DNA of 43,821 nucleotides from Verrucomicrobiota bacterium (lineage in GTDB: Bacteria > Verrucomicrobiota > Verrucomicrobiia > Limisphaerales > JACQFS01): assembly GCA_016199935.1 (NCBI GenBank), contig JACQFS010000104.1, positions 1 to 43,821 of the forward strand, written 5' to 3'. The notes under the pieces are model-generated. The model saw only the letters and a program-made list of their open reading frames with translations, was not told the origin of the DNA and did not search any database. The number at the start of each line of letters is the position of its first letter. The stretch's first letter is position 1. Shown in pieces: positions 9,335-15,528 of the stretch. Made by a program: the position numbers and the translations under genes.

Positions 9335-9867
9335 GGAATTTTCTCCAGCGTCACGCGGTCGTCGCCGCCCTCCTCCTTGAGGTTCACGTTCACCCGCTCC
9401 TTTTTCGAGGTCGGCACATTCTTGCCGACGAAATCGGCGCGCACGGGCAGTTCGCGATGGCCGCGGTCAATCAGCACCGCCAACTGCACGCAGCGTGGCC
9501 GGCCGAAATCGTGCAGCGCATCCAGCGCCGCGCGCGTGGTGCGCCCACTGAAGAGCACATCGTCCACGAGCACCACGGTCTTGCCGTTGATGTCGCCGGG
9601 GATTTCCGTCGCGTGCACGTGCGGGGCGAACTGCTGATTCAGATCGTCGCGGTGCATCGAGATGTCGAGCGCGCCGACCGGCACCTCGTGGCCGACGATC
9701 TCCCGCAACGCCGCGCCGAGCCGCCGCGCGAGGTGGACGCCCCCGCGGGGGATGCCGATGAGGACCAGCTCGTGCGTGGCTTCGTTGCGCTCGGCGATCT
9801 CGTGCGCGATGCGCGTGAGCGCGCGCTGGAGACCGGTGGGGTCGAGGATTCGACTGGTGTCAGGCAT
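9331..9867 (-). CDS. pyrR: Bifunctional pyr operon regulator / uracil phosphoribosyltransferase
   Basis: This 178-residue PRTase-fold protein binds pyr leader RNA in the presence of UMP and also has uracil phosphoribosyltransferase activity in known members. The PRPP-binding motif [12 protein letters not shown] is at residues 99-110, preceded by [15 protein letters not shown] and [13 protein letters not shown], the standard PyrR order. It overlaps pyrB by 4 bases. The ATG at 9867 directly follows the T7 tract of an intrinsic terminator, leaving no room for a Shine-Dalgarno site. A leader peptide ending 5 bases inside pyrR could supply translation by coupling. It is autoregulated if the leader works as predicted. 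Confidence 0.95.
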   Translation of the reverse strand: MPDTSRILDPTGLQRALTRIAHEIAERNEATHELVLIGIPRGGVHLARRLGAALREIVGHEVPVGALDISMHRDDLNQQFAPHVHATEIPGDINGKTVVLVDDVLFSGRTTRAALDALHDFGRPRCVQLAVLIDRGHRELPVRADFVGKNVPTSKKERVNVNLKEEGGDDRVTLEKIP

Positions 9868-9928
9868 AAAAAAAGAACCGGCGACCGCGGGGGGCCGGTT
9901 CTTCGATGAGTTGGTTGGTCGCTTTCAT
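9860..9928 (-). CDS. Predicted 22-residue leader peptide of pyrR-pyrB (pyrL-like)
   Basis: This short ORF reads [22 protein letters not shown] and is too small for ordinary gene calling. It crosses the whole intrinsic terminator; its F-F-F-Y codons (TTC TTT TTT TAT) are the U tract itself. Its TGA at 9862-9860 lies 5 bases inside pyrR. An AAGGA lies just before the ATG, rather close. By analogy with the E. coli pyrBI leader, a ribosome translating through the hairpin when UTP is low would block termination. Overlap with pyrR also allows coupled reinitiation. Analogy and geometry are the only support. Confidence 0.5.
   Translation of the reverse strand: MKATNQLIEEPAPRGRRFFFYA
9868..9903 (-). 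terminator. Intrinsic terminator / attenuator of pyrR-pyrB
   Basis: On the minus strand a perfect 10-bp stem, AAGAACCGGC (9903-9894) with GCCGGTTCTT (9882-9873), has an 11-base loop and runs into T7 (9874-9868). The next base is the A of the pyrR ATG. It also terminates transcription from the gene at 9976-10209. The CCGGCC at 9898-9893 can instead pair with GGCCGG at 9941-9936, which would form an antiterminator. Confidence 0.85.
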
Positions 9929-9936
9929 GTCCTTGC

Positions 9937-9952
9937 CGGCCTCGCGGGGCCG
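9937..9952 (-). promoter_or_regulatory. Predicted PyrR-binding hairpin (anti-antiterminator)
   Basis: On the minus strand, CGGCC (9952-9948), loop CCGCGA and GGCCG (9941-9937) form a 5-bp hairpin. The sequence CCCGCGAGGC at 9948-9939 matches the conserved core CCNGNGAGGY of PyrR-binding loops known from Bacillus pyr leaders. Its 3' arm (GGCCGG) is complementary to the terminator's 5' arm, so PyrR binding would prevent antiterminator formation and favour termination. Placement directly upstream of pyrR supports the call. Binding itself is inferred. Confidence 0.6.
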
Positions 9953-9975
9953 CGCTTAAAGGAACGGGGCGGCGG

Positions 9976-10209
9976 TCAGTTGTTCTGGCCGGACGCCTTG
10001 CCCTGCTGGCGCGTCCGGCGCCAGGTCGAGCGGTGCTTGAGAATCCAGTCCGTGAGCGCGCGCTCGAAGCCGATGTCATAGCCGGCCTTTTCGGACTCGA
10101 TCCATTTGTGCTTCAGAATCTCCTCCCGCTCCGCCTGGAACTCGCGGTAGAGCGTGGAGTTTTTCAGAAGGTCGGTGCCGCCGGATTCGGTGCTGGGTGG
10201 GGCGCTCAT
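9976..10209 (-). CDS. Small conserved hypothetical protein (DUF4032-like C-terminal motif)
   Basis: This 77-residue soluble protein has no signal peptide and no membrane segment. It is mostly charged and helical, with the segment EILKHKWIESEKAGYDIGF followed by ERALTDWILKHRSTWRRTR. That segment resembles small conserved proteins and DUF4032 tails, where a W-I-x-S-E-x-A-G-x-D-I-G-F block is followed by the same helix. Whether it is truly related is uncertain. I chose the ATG at 10209 (MSAPPSTESGG); the frame is open to 10248 with an internal ATG at 10218. It is separated from pyrR by the terminator/attenuator and from mrp by 223 bases. Function is unknown. Confidence 0.65.
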   Translation of the reverse strand: MSAPPSTESGGTDLLKNSTLYREFQAEREEILKHKWIESEKAGYDIGFERALTDWILKHRSTWRRTRQQGKASGQNN

Positions 10210-10432
10210 CAGGATCATCGGGTTTTTGAACTGCGCGGACTGTAACAATCGTCACGGACTCGTAAATTGAAATTTTCGGCCGCGTGGCCGGTCCACCGCG
10301 CGGGTTTCTCAATTCTGCCGACAAAAAGATGCCACGGAACGCCGTTTCGTCCAGCCAGAGCCAAGACAAACAGCATGGGCCCGCTGAAATTTTCCCAGGC
10401 CTTTTCTGTTTGGCTTGGGTCCGGCTTGACCG

Positions 10433-11470
10433 TCAGCCCAACTGCTTCACGAGCGCCGCGGCCACTTCCGTGAACGTGCGCGCGGGCGCGCTGTCCGGCG
10501 CGCTCACGGTCACGGGCACGCCCTGGTCCCCGCCGATGCGGATCTCGGTGAAGAGCGGAATCTCGCCGAGGAACGGTGCCTTCTGCCGCGCGGCCTCGGC
10601 GCGTCCGCCGCCGTGGCCGAAAATTTCCACCCGCTCGCCGTTCGGCGTGGTGAAGTAACTCATGTTCTCCACGAGGCCGAGGATGGGCACGTTCAGCTTT
10701 TGAAACATCGCCACGCCCTTGCGCACGATGCCGAGCGAGGCCTCCTGCGGCGTGGTGACGATGACGCCGCCGTCCAGCGGCACGGTCTGGCAAAGGGTGA
10801 GTTGCGCGTCGCCGGTGCCGGGCGGCAGGTCCACGAGCAGGAAATCGAGCGCGCCCCATTCGACGTGGCTGACGAATTGTTGGATCGTCTTCACGATCAT
10901 CGGGCCGCGCCAGATGACGGGTTGGTCGTCGTTGAGCAGGAAGCCCATGCTCATCAGCTTCACGCCGTGGTTCATTGGCGGCACGAGTTTTTCCTCCGGC
11001 GAAATCATCGGGCGCTGGTTCACGCCCATCATCAGCGGGATGCTCGGGCCGTAAATGTCGCAGTCGAGCAGGCCGACCTCGTGCCCGAGTCGCGCGAGCG
11101 CGCACGCGAGATTCACCGACACGGTGGACTTGCCGACGCCGCCCTTGCCGCTGGCGATGGCCACGATGCGCTTCACGCCGGGCACGCCCGGCTTCGGCGC
11201 GGCGCCCGTGGCGCCCGGGGCCGCTGCGGCCCCGGCCTTCACGTCCACGTGGACGTGCTCGACGCCGGGCAGGCCGCGCAAGGCGCGTTCACACTCGGCC
11301 TTGATCTGCGCCGCGATTTCCGGCGCGGGCGTGGTGAGTTGGAGACTCACGGCCACGGCGCCCTGGTTGACCGCGATCATTTTCACGAGCCCGAACGACA
11401 CGATGTCGCGCGAGTATCCGGGATACTTGATGGTTTGCAGCGCGGCTTTGACGGCTTCTTCGTTCAACAT
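10433..11470 (-). CDS. mrp: Mrp/ApbC/NBP35-family P-loop ATPase with MIP18 domain
   Basis: This 345-residue cytosolic protein has an N-terminal MIP18/DUF59-type domain (residues 1-80, with the SRDIVSFGLVKMI strand), an Ala/Pro/Gly linker (80-97) and a deviant Walker A ATPase (SGKGGVGKST at 107-116; LLDCDIYGPSIPLMMG; DFLLVDLPPGTGD). Members act as carriers in Fe-S cluster assembly. In many Mrp proteins the ENMS block is followed by a CPxC motif that holds the bridging cluster. Here it reads ENMSYFTTPNGERVEIFG, with no cysteine. The family call is certain, but Fe-S carrier activity may differ. It is flanked by non-operonic spacing on both sides. Confidence 0.93.
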   Translation of the reverse strand: MLNEEAVKAALQTIKYPGYSRDIVSFGLVKMIAVNQGAVAVSLQLTTPAPEIAAQIKAECERALRGLPGVEHVHVDVKAGAAAAPGATGAAPKPGVPGVKRIVAIASGKGGVGKSTVSVNLACALARLGHEVGLLDCDIYGPSIPLMMGVNQRPMISPEEKLVPPMNHGVKLMSMGFLLNDDQPVIWRGPMIVKTIQQFVSHVEWGALDFLLVDLPPGTGDAQLTLCQTVPLDGGVIVTTPQEASLGIVRKGVAMFQKLNVPILGLVENMSYFTTPNGERVEIFGHGGGRAEAARQKAPFLGEIPLFTEIRIGGDQGVPVTVSAPDSAPARTFTEVAAALVKQLG

Positions 11471-11565
11471 AAAAATTTCGTGCGCGAGAGTGTGGGGCTT
11501 TTTTTGGAAATGGCAACCGCGGCCAATTTCCTTCTCCTCTTAACCGAAAGCCGTCGGACGCGCCG

Positions 11566-12054
11566 TCAGACGACCACGCCTTCGGCCTTTAGCAATTTCA
11601 TTTTCCACGCGAGCCCCGCGGTGAAGCCGCCGAGGCCGCCGCCAGCCGCGACGACGCGGTGACACGGCACGAGCACGGGCACGGGGTTCGCGCCGCACGC
11701 GGTGCCGACGGCCCGGGCCGCGCCGGATTTGCCGAGTGCCCCGGCGAGTTCGCCGTAGGTGCGGACGCGACCGGCGGGAATTCTCAGCAACGCGCGCCAG
11801 ACATTTTTCTGAAAGGCGGTGCCGGCGTTGAGGTCCAGCGGAGGAAGTTCGCGCGGAGCAGAACCGTTCAGGACATTTGCGAGCGCGGCGGAAGTCAGGC
11901 GGAGCCAGCGGGGAAGTTCGGAGGGCGGCGAAGATTCGGCGGGAAAAGTTTTCAACGCCGGCATCGCGCCGGGGAAATGAAGTTCGCAAAGTCCGCGCGC
12001 GGAAAACGCGGCGACAAAATCACCGGCGGCGGTGCTTACGTTGCGGTGCCACAT
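11566..12054 (-). CDS. ogt: Methylated-DNA-protein-cysteine S-methyltransferase (Ogt/MGMT)
   Basis: This 162-residue protein repairs O6-alkylguanine by transferring the alkyl group to its own cysteine. The active site PCHRVV is at residues 130-135 (Cys131). Helix-turn-helix/DNA-binding features precede it (FQKNVWRALLRIPAGRVRTYGELA), with the asparagine-hinge region ACGANPVPVLVPCHRVV; the C-terminus is GGFTAGLAWKMKLLKAEG. I placed the start at the ATG 12054 (MWHRNVSTAAGDF). The frame remains open to 12087, but those residues are encoded by a region overlapping a separate small membrane ORF. Length is normal for Ogt-type enzymes without an Ada domain. Confidence 0.92.
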   Translation of the reverse strand: MWHRNVSTAAGDFVAAFSARGLCELHFPGAMPALKTFPAESSPPSELPRWLRLTSAALANVLNGSAPRELPPLDLNAGTAFQKNVWRALLRIPAGRVRTYGELAGALGKSGAARAVGTACGANPVPVLVPCHRVVAAGGGLGGFTAGLAWKMKLLKAEGVVV

Positions 12055-12127
12055 CGGGGATGTTGAGCGTGTAGATAAAGGCTGCAATGAAGGCGGCAGC
12101 GTGCAGCAGCAGAGTTATGGCGATCAT
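12020..12127 (-). CDS. Possible 35-residue single-span membrane protein overlapping the ogt start
   Basis: This short ORF reads M-I-A-I-T-L-L-L-H-A-A-A-F-I-A-A-F-I-Y-T-L-N, followed by a basic tail ending K-H-R-R-R. That is one plausible transmembrane helix with a positively charged C-terminus. It starts 25 bases after the stop of the 12152 gene and overlaps the ogt start by 35 bases in another frame, which suggests translational coupling. No family was recognised. It may be fortuitous, although the clean hydrophobic/charged layout argues for it. Confidence 0.3.
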   Translation of the reverse strand: MIAITLLLHAAAFIAAFIYTLNIPDVAPQRKHRRR

Positions 12128-12151
12128 GGCCGGGTTCGGTTTGGGTTTGGG

Positions 12152-12664
12152 CTAACGGCTGCGGAGAATGACGGCCAGAATTCCCCAAAGCAACAGGAAA
12201 AACACGACGGACAGGAGGATGAAACGGTTCCGGGCCACCCGCCGCTCGTAGCGCAGGGGCTTCAGGCCCTGAATGCTCCCGGCCGCGAGGTAGCTCACCA
12301 GTTTCGGGTTGCTCGTGTCCGCGCCGCGGAAGATTCCCTGCGCGCGGCGCAACGCTCCGGCGAGGTCGAACTTGCGCACGCCCTGCTCATTATAATGTGC
12401 CGGCGCCTCGGCTTCGGTTCGGGCCGGGACTTTATGTTTCGCCACCGGCTCGAACACCGGCTCCGTCGTGGACGGCTGTGGAACGCGACGTTCGGGTTCG
12501 GGCCGGGACGCGACGGCGGCGGTTCGGTTTACCGGTGCACGACGCGGCGATTGGCCGGTGCGCTGGTTGAGCTTTTTGATCTCGATCTCCAACGAGGCGA
12601 TCTGCGTCTGCAGCGCGTGCTCGCGCTCGGTGATCGGGTCACGCTTTTTCGTGAACAACGACAT
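12152..12664 (-). CDS. Coiled-coil protein with C-terminal membrane anchor
   Basis: This 170-residue protein starts MSLFTKKRDPITEREHALQ. A short coiled coil (residues 13-36, LQTQIASLEIEIKKLNQR) is followed by a Pro/Arg-rich disordered linker (37-90), a charged helical segment and one transmembrane helix near the end (about 147-166, FILLSVVFFLLLWGILAVIL) with a basic tip. There is no signal peptide, so the bulk should be cytoplasmic with a tail anchor. The stop of the next upstream gene (12674) is 9 bases away, so the two are probably co-transcribed and share the same general plan. No family was recognised. Confidence 0.7.
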   Translation of the reverse strand: MSLFTKKRDPITEREHALQTQIASLEIEIKKLNQRTGQSPRRAPVNRTAAVASRPEPERRVPQPSTTEPVFEPVAKHKVPARTEAEAPAHYNEQGVRKFDLAGALRRAQGIFRGADTSNPKLVSYLAAGSIQGLKPLRYERRVARNRFILLSVVFFLLLWGILAVILRSR

Positions 12665-12673
12665 GAGCGCGGC

Positions 12674-13351
12674 TCAGTGACGGAAGAGGAGCAGCCCGGT
12701 GATCGCGAAGCCGACCAGCAGCAGCGGCCACGTCAGCGCGAAGCCGATGCGGCAGAGCTGGCCGAAATTTTCCGCCGCGAGCAATGACGCGACGTCCTTC
12801 ACCGGCGCGGGGCCGTTCGACGTGGCGGCGGCGACTGTCGCGCCGTCGAGCGCGGGAAATTTCAGGCGCGCGCCGTTCCATTCCATCCGCGCGTTCTCGA
12901 GGGTCGTGAGCGCGCGCGTGAGCTCGGCGTTGTAGTTCTCCTGCGTCCACGAATCCTGGTTGAGCGACTGCACCTTCGCGAGATGGTCGCGCAGGTCGGT
13001 GAGTTCCTTCGCGGCGGCCTCGGCGTCACGGCGCGCGTTGAACTCCGTCTGCTCGATCAGGCCGATGCCGCGGTTGAGCGCGGTGACAAGTTCCTCGCGG
13101 CCGGTGTGGAACTCGCTCTGGCGCCGGCGGGCCTCCTCCAGAGTGGCGCGCTCGCGTTCGAGCGTCTCCTGCTGCTGGCGCAAGTCGGCGAGCTTCTGGT
13201 GCGCCTCAGTCACCTTCGAGTCCAGTTCGTCGCGCGACGGCGGGCGCGTGGCGAAGGCGGCAGCGCCGGCGGGCGCGGGTGGTTGCGCGCCGCCGCGGGA
13301 GGTTTGGTAGTCGGTGTCCACAAAGTCCGTGTTGTCGAGCGCCGAATTCAT
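12674..13351 (-). CDS. Coiled-coil protein with C-terminal membrane anchor
   Basis: This 225-residue protein begins MNSALDNTDFVDTDYQTSR at the ATG 13351. After a Pro/Ala-rich linker it has a long coiled coil (about residues 40-150, including LADLRQQQETLERERATLEE), then an Ala/Thr-rich spacer and one transmembrane helix at the C-terminus (about 200-222, IGFALTWPLLLVGFAITGLL). There is no signal peptide. It lies 9 bases upstream of the similar-plan gene at 12152; the pair may form a hetero-oligomeric membrane-tethered complex. That is inference from architecture only. Confidence 0.7.
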   Translation of the reverse strand: MNSALDNTDFVDTDYQTSRGGAQPPAPAGAAAFATRPPSRDELDSKVTEAHQKLADLRQQQETLERERATLEEARRRQSEFHTGREELVTALNRGIGLIEQTEFNARRDAEAAAKELTDLRDHLAKVQSLNQDSWTQENYNAELTRALTTLENARMEWNGARLKFPALDGATVAAATSNGPAPVKDVASLLAAENFGQLCRIGFALTWPLLLVGFAITGLLLFRH

Positions 13352-13422
13352 GGCGCGAGTGTAGGAAGCGCCGGACAAAGTGCAACGGGCAAATCGCCGC
13401 GCGGAAATTTTTCACCCGCCGC

Positions 13423-13493
13423 CCTCGTCCTCGTCGTCGTCCTCGAATCTGCCCCGCCGGCTTTCGAGGACGACGACGAGAACGAGGACGAGG
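13423..13493. repeat. Long inverted repeat H4 built of GAC/GAG triplets
   Basis: The left arm 13423-13447 is made of CCTCGTCCTCGTCGTCGTCC plus TCGAA. The right arm 13463-13493 is its reverse complement with an extra six bases, after a 15-base loop. Both arms are near-tandem GAC/GAG triplets. It sits between the permease stop (13503) and the coiled-coil gene start (13351), consistent with a transcript-end structure. Confidence 0.8.
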
Positions 13494-13502
13494 ACGATTC
13501 TT

Positions 13503-15284
13503 TTACAACTCCAGCTTTGCCACACGCCGCAGTCCGAAGCGCATCGGCAGCCACCCGAGCGCATACGACAGCGCCAGGAACGCCAGCCAGCTCAGCGCCT
13601 TCAGCGCCATCAACACCGACAGCGCGCCCGCACTCCGCTCGCCGAGCAGCTTCGCCAGCAGCCGCGCGATCCCGTCCGACACGTGCTGATCCGGCTGCCA
13701 CCACGGCGAGCCGAGCGCCAGCAGCAGCACGGCGGCGAGGATGTAAACAAAGCTCAACACGAGGCACAGCGTGCCGCCGAAGCCGCTCACGATTTTGCCC
13801 GGGTTCTCCTCGCGCAAATTTGGATAGAGCGCGCCGATGCCCGCCGCCATCGCGTTGAGCGTGAACGTCATCACCGCGACCGCCGCCGCGAAGTAAAGCG
13901 TGCGCGGCCACGGCAACTGGATCAAATGGCACGACGTGAGGATCAGACTCAGCGTGATGACGAGCGTCGCGCAACCTGCCAGCCAGAATTTCAGCCGCAG
14001 CAATCGCGTCAGCCCCAGCGGCGCCAGCCCGACGATCCACAGCCGCCGGCCTTCCAGCGAGAATTGCGGATAAACAAAACGCGTCGTCAGCGTCGCGAGG
14101 TTCAGCGAGCACGCGGCGAGGTTCAGATACGAGATGAGATGCACCCAGAACGGCGCGGTCATCTGCTGCATGAAGTGACGCAGGTTCAGGATATACACGC
14201 CGAGCAGCCCGAACAGCATCGCCGTCTGCCCCCACTGCGTCGTGTCGCGCCAGAAGACGCGCACGTCCTTCGCCAGCACCGCGCGCGCGTCGGGTGCGAG
14301 CCAGAAGCAGAGGTTGAAAAACTTTTCCGCCGGGCCAATGGCGTAGTCGAAGCCGCCCACGCGCGCGCGCCGGTTGCGGAACCATTCCCACCGGCCGAAG
14401 ACGCTCCCGCGGCTCTGCACCATCGAGGCCGCCTCGTAGAACGCGCCGCCCAGCCGCGTGAGCGAGAGGAAGCCGAAGAGCAGCGAGTTGCTCAACAGCA
14501 CCAGCAGGAAAAATCCCGCCGCGCCGAGCGCGCCCTCGGACCACTGCCGCACCGCCGTCGAGAGCCAGTAGCTCGGCAGCAGCGCGAACTGCGCGAAGCT
14601 CGTCTTGTCGAGCAACTGGTCGATCACCGCGAGCATCCGCGTCTCCGCCAACTCGTCGCTCACCGGCTGCGGGCGGAACCACCACGCCGCCGCCACCAGC
14701 GCGACCAGCAGCGTGCCCACGGTCAGCACCTGGAAAATTTTCCGGTCTATGAACCGCGCGAGCGTCAGCGCCAGCCACGTTCCGGCCACGCTCGGCAGCA
14801 CGATGAACACCGCGACCGACGCCGGCATCAGCACGTAGAAATGCCACGCCGCACCGCGCGTCAGCCCGTAGGCCAGCAGCAGCGGCGACGCGAGGAACAC
14901 GAAGCCCCACGACGCGAGCAGCGCCGTCTCGATGAACTTCCACTGGAAGATCACGCGCGCCGGCACGGGCAGCGACCAGAGGAAGGCCGTCTCGCGATTG
15001 CGGAAGAGGTTGGTGTAACCGATCACGAGATTGCTCAACAGCAGCATCCCGAACAGGAACGCGAAGAGCAGGTAGAGCAGCCGCTCCGTCAGCAATTCGC
15101 CGAGCCCCGGAAACTGCCCGATGAACTTCAGCCCCTTGTAAAAAATCCCGAACGCCAGCACGAAGTAACCGCCGATGAACAGAAAAATGAAGGAGGTGAG
15201 CAGACTGGACTGCTGGCGGACCGATTGGAGGCGCACCGAATTGGCGCGCACGGCCAAGCGGCTTGCGGACAATGAATCCGTCAC
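13503..15284 (-). CDS. ABC-type exporter permease (ABC_tran_2-like, large membrane subunit)
   Basis: This protein of about 593 residues has roughly ten or more hydrophobic segments (for example SLLTSFIFLFIGGYFVLAFG near the N-terminus, then LLYLLFAFLFGMLLLSN) and loops such as RNRETAFLWSLPV and KDVRVFWRDTTQWGQT. These loops recall putative ABC exporter permeases encoded beside a single ATPase. The frame is open back to 15332, but that extension lies in the 21-bp array. I prefer a GTG near 15284 (V-T-D-S-L-S-A-S-R-L); the exact start is uncertain. The matching ATPase is probably 23545-24303 on the same strand, now 8 kb upstream. H4 follows the gene. Confidence 0.82.
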   Translation of the reverse strand: MTDSLSASRLAVRANSVRLQSVRQQSSLLTSFIFLFIGGYFVLAFGIFYKGLKFIGQFPGLGELLTERLLYLLFAFLFGMLLLSNLVIGYTNLFRNRETAFLWSLPVPARVIFQWKFIETALLASWGFVFLASPLLLAYGLTRGAAWHFYVLMPASVAVFIVLPSVAGTWLALTLARFIDRKIFQVLTVGTLLVALVAAAWWFRPQPVSDELAETRMLAVIDQLLDKTSFAQFALLPSYWLSTAVRQWSEGALGAAGFFLLVLLSNSLLFGFLSLTRLGGAFYEAASMVQSRGSVFGRWEWFRNRRARVGGFDYAIGPAEKFFNLCFWLAPDARAVLAKDVRVFWRDTTQWGQTAMLFGLLGVYILNLRHFMQQMTAPFWVHLISYLNLAACSLNLATLTTRFVYPQFSLEGRRLWIVGLAPLGLTRLLRLKFWLAGCATLVITLSLILTSCHLIQLPWPRTLYFAAAVAVMTFTLNAMAAGIGALYPNLREENPGKIVSGFGGTLCLVLSFVYILAAVLLLALGSPWWQPDQHVSDGIARLLAKLLGERSAGALSVLMALKALSWLAFLALSYALGWLPMRFGLRRVAKLEL

Positions 15285-15309
15285 CACGCGCGGCGCAACT
15301 GACCGCCGC

Positions 15310-15518
15310 AGCCGGATAATTCCCCCTTGCAACCGTGCGACTGACGCTCGTGGCCGCGTATCTCACCCTCGCGGCCGTGATAGCGACAACTCGGGCGGCG
15401 CAATTGAACTTCATGGCGGCGAATCTTGCGCTCGCGGCCGTGAGAATGACCGCGCCAGTCTTGAAACTTCCTTCGCAGCCGTGCGACGCACCGCCCTGGC
15501 CGGGGATCATTTCTCAAA
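15310..15518. repeat. Degenerate 21-bp-period tandem array A
   Basis: Ten units with a GGCCGTG-type core start at 15310, 15331, 15352, 15373, 15394, 15415, 15436, 15457, 15477 and 15498. All spacings are 21 bases except one of 20. The consensus is roughly GGCCGTGAGACTGACCCTCG plus C, strongly degenerate outside the core. It lies directly upstream of the ABC permease and ends 10 bases before the transposase element's inverted end. Because 21 is a multiple of three, several frames stay open and show a seven-residue period, but no convincing protein. A second array with the same period is at 23278-23529. Confidence 0.7.
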
Positions 15519-15528
15519 CAGGGTCACC

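Noticed and set aside
13380-15275. 631-codon plus-strand ORF opposite the ABC permease
   Set aside because: Dominated by Arg, Gln, His and Glu; an antisense shadow of a membrane protein gene.
15285-15332. Permease start at TTG 15332
   Set aside because: The added residues are translated from array A; the hydrophobic core begins well after the GTG near 15284.
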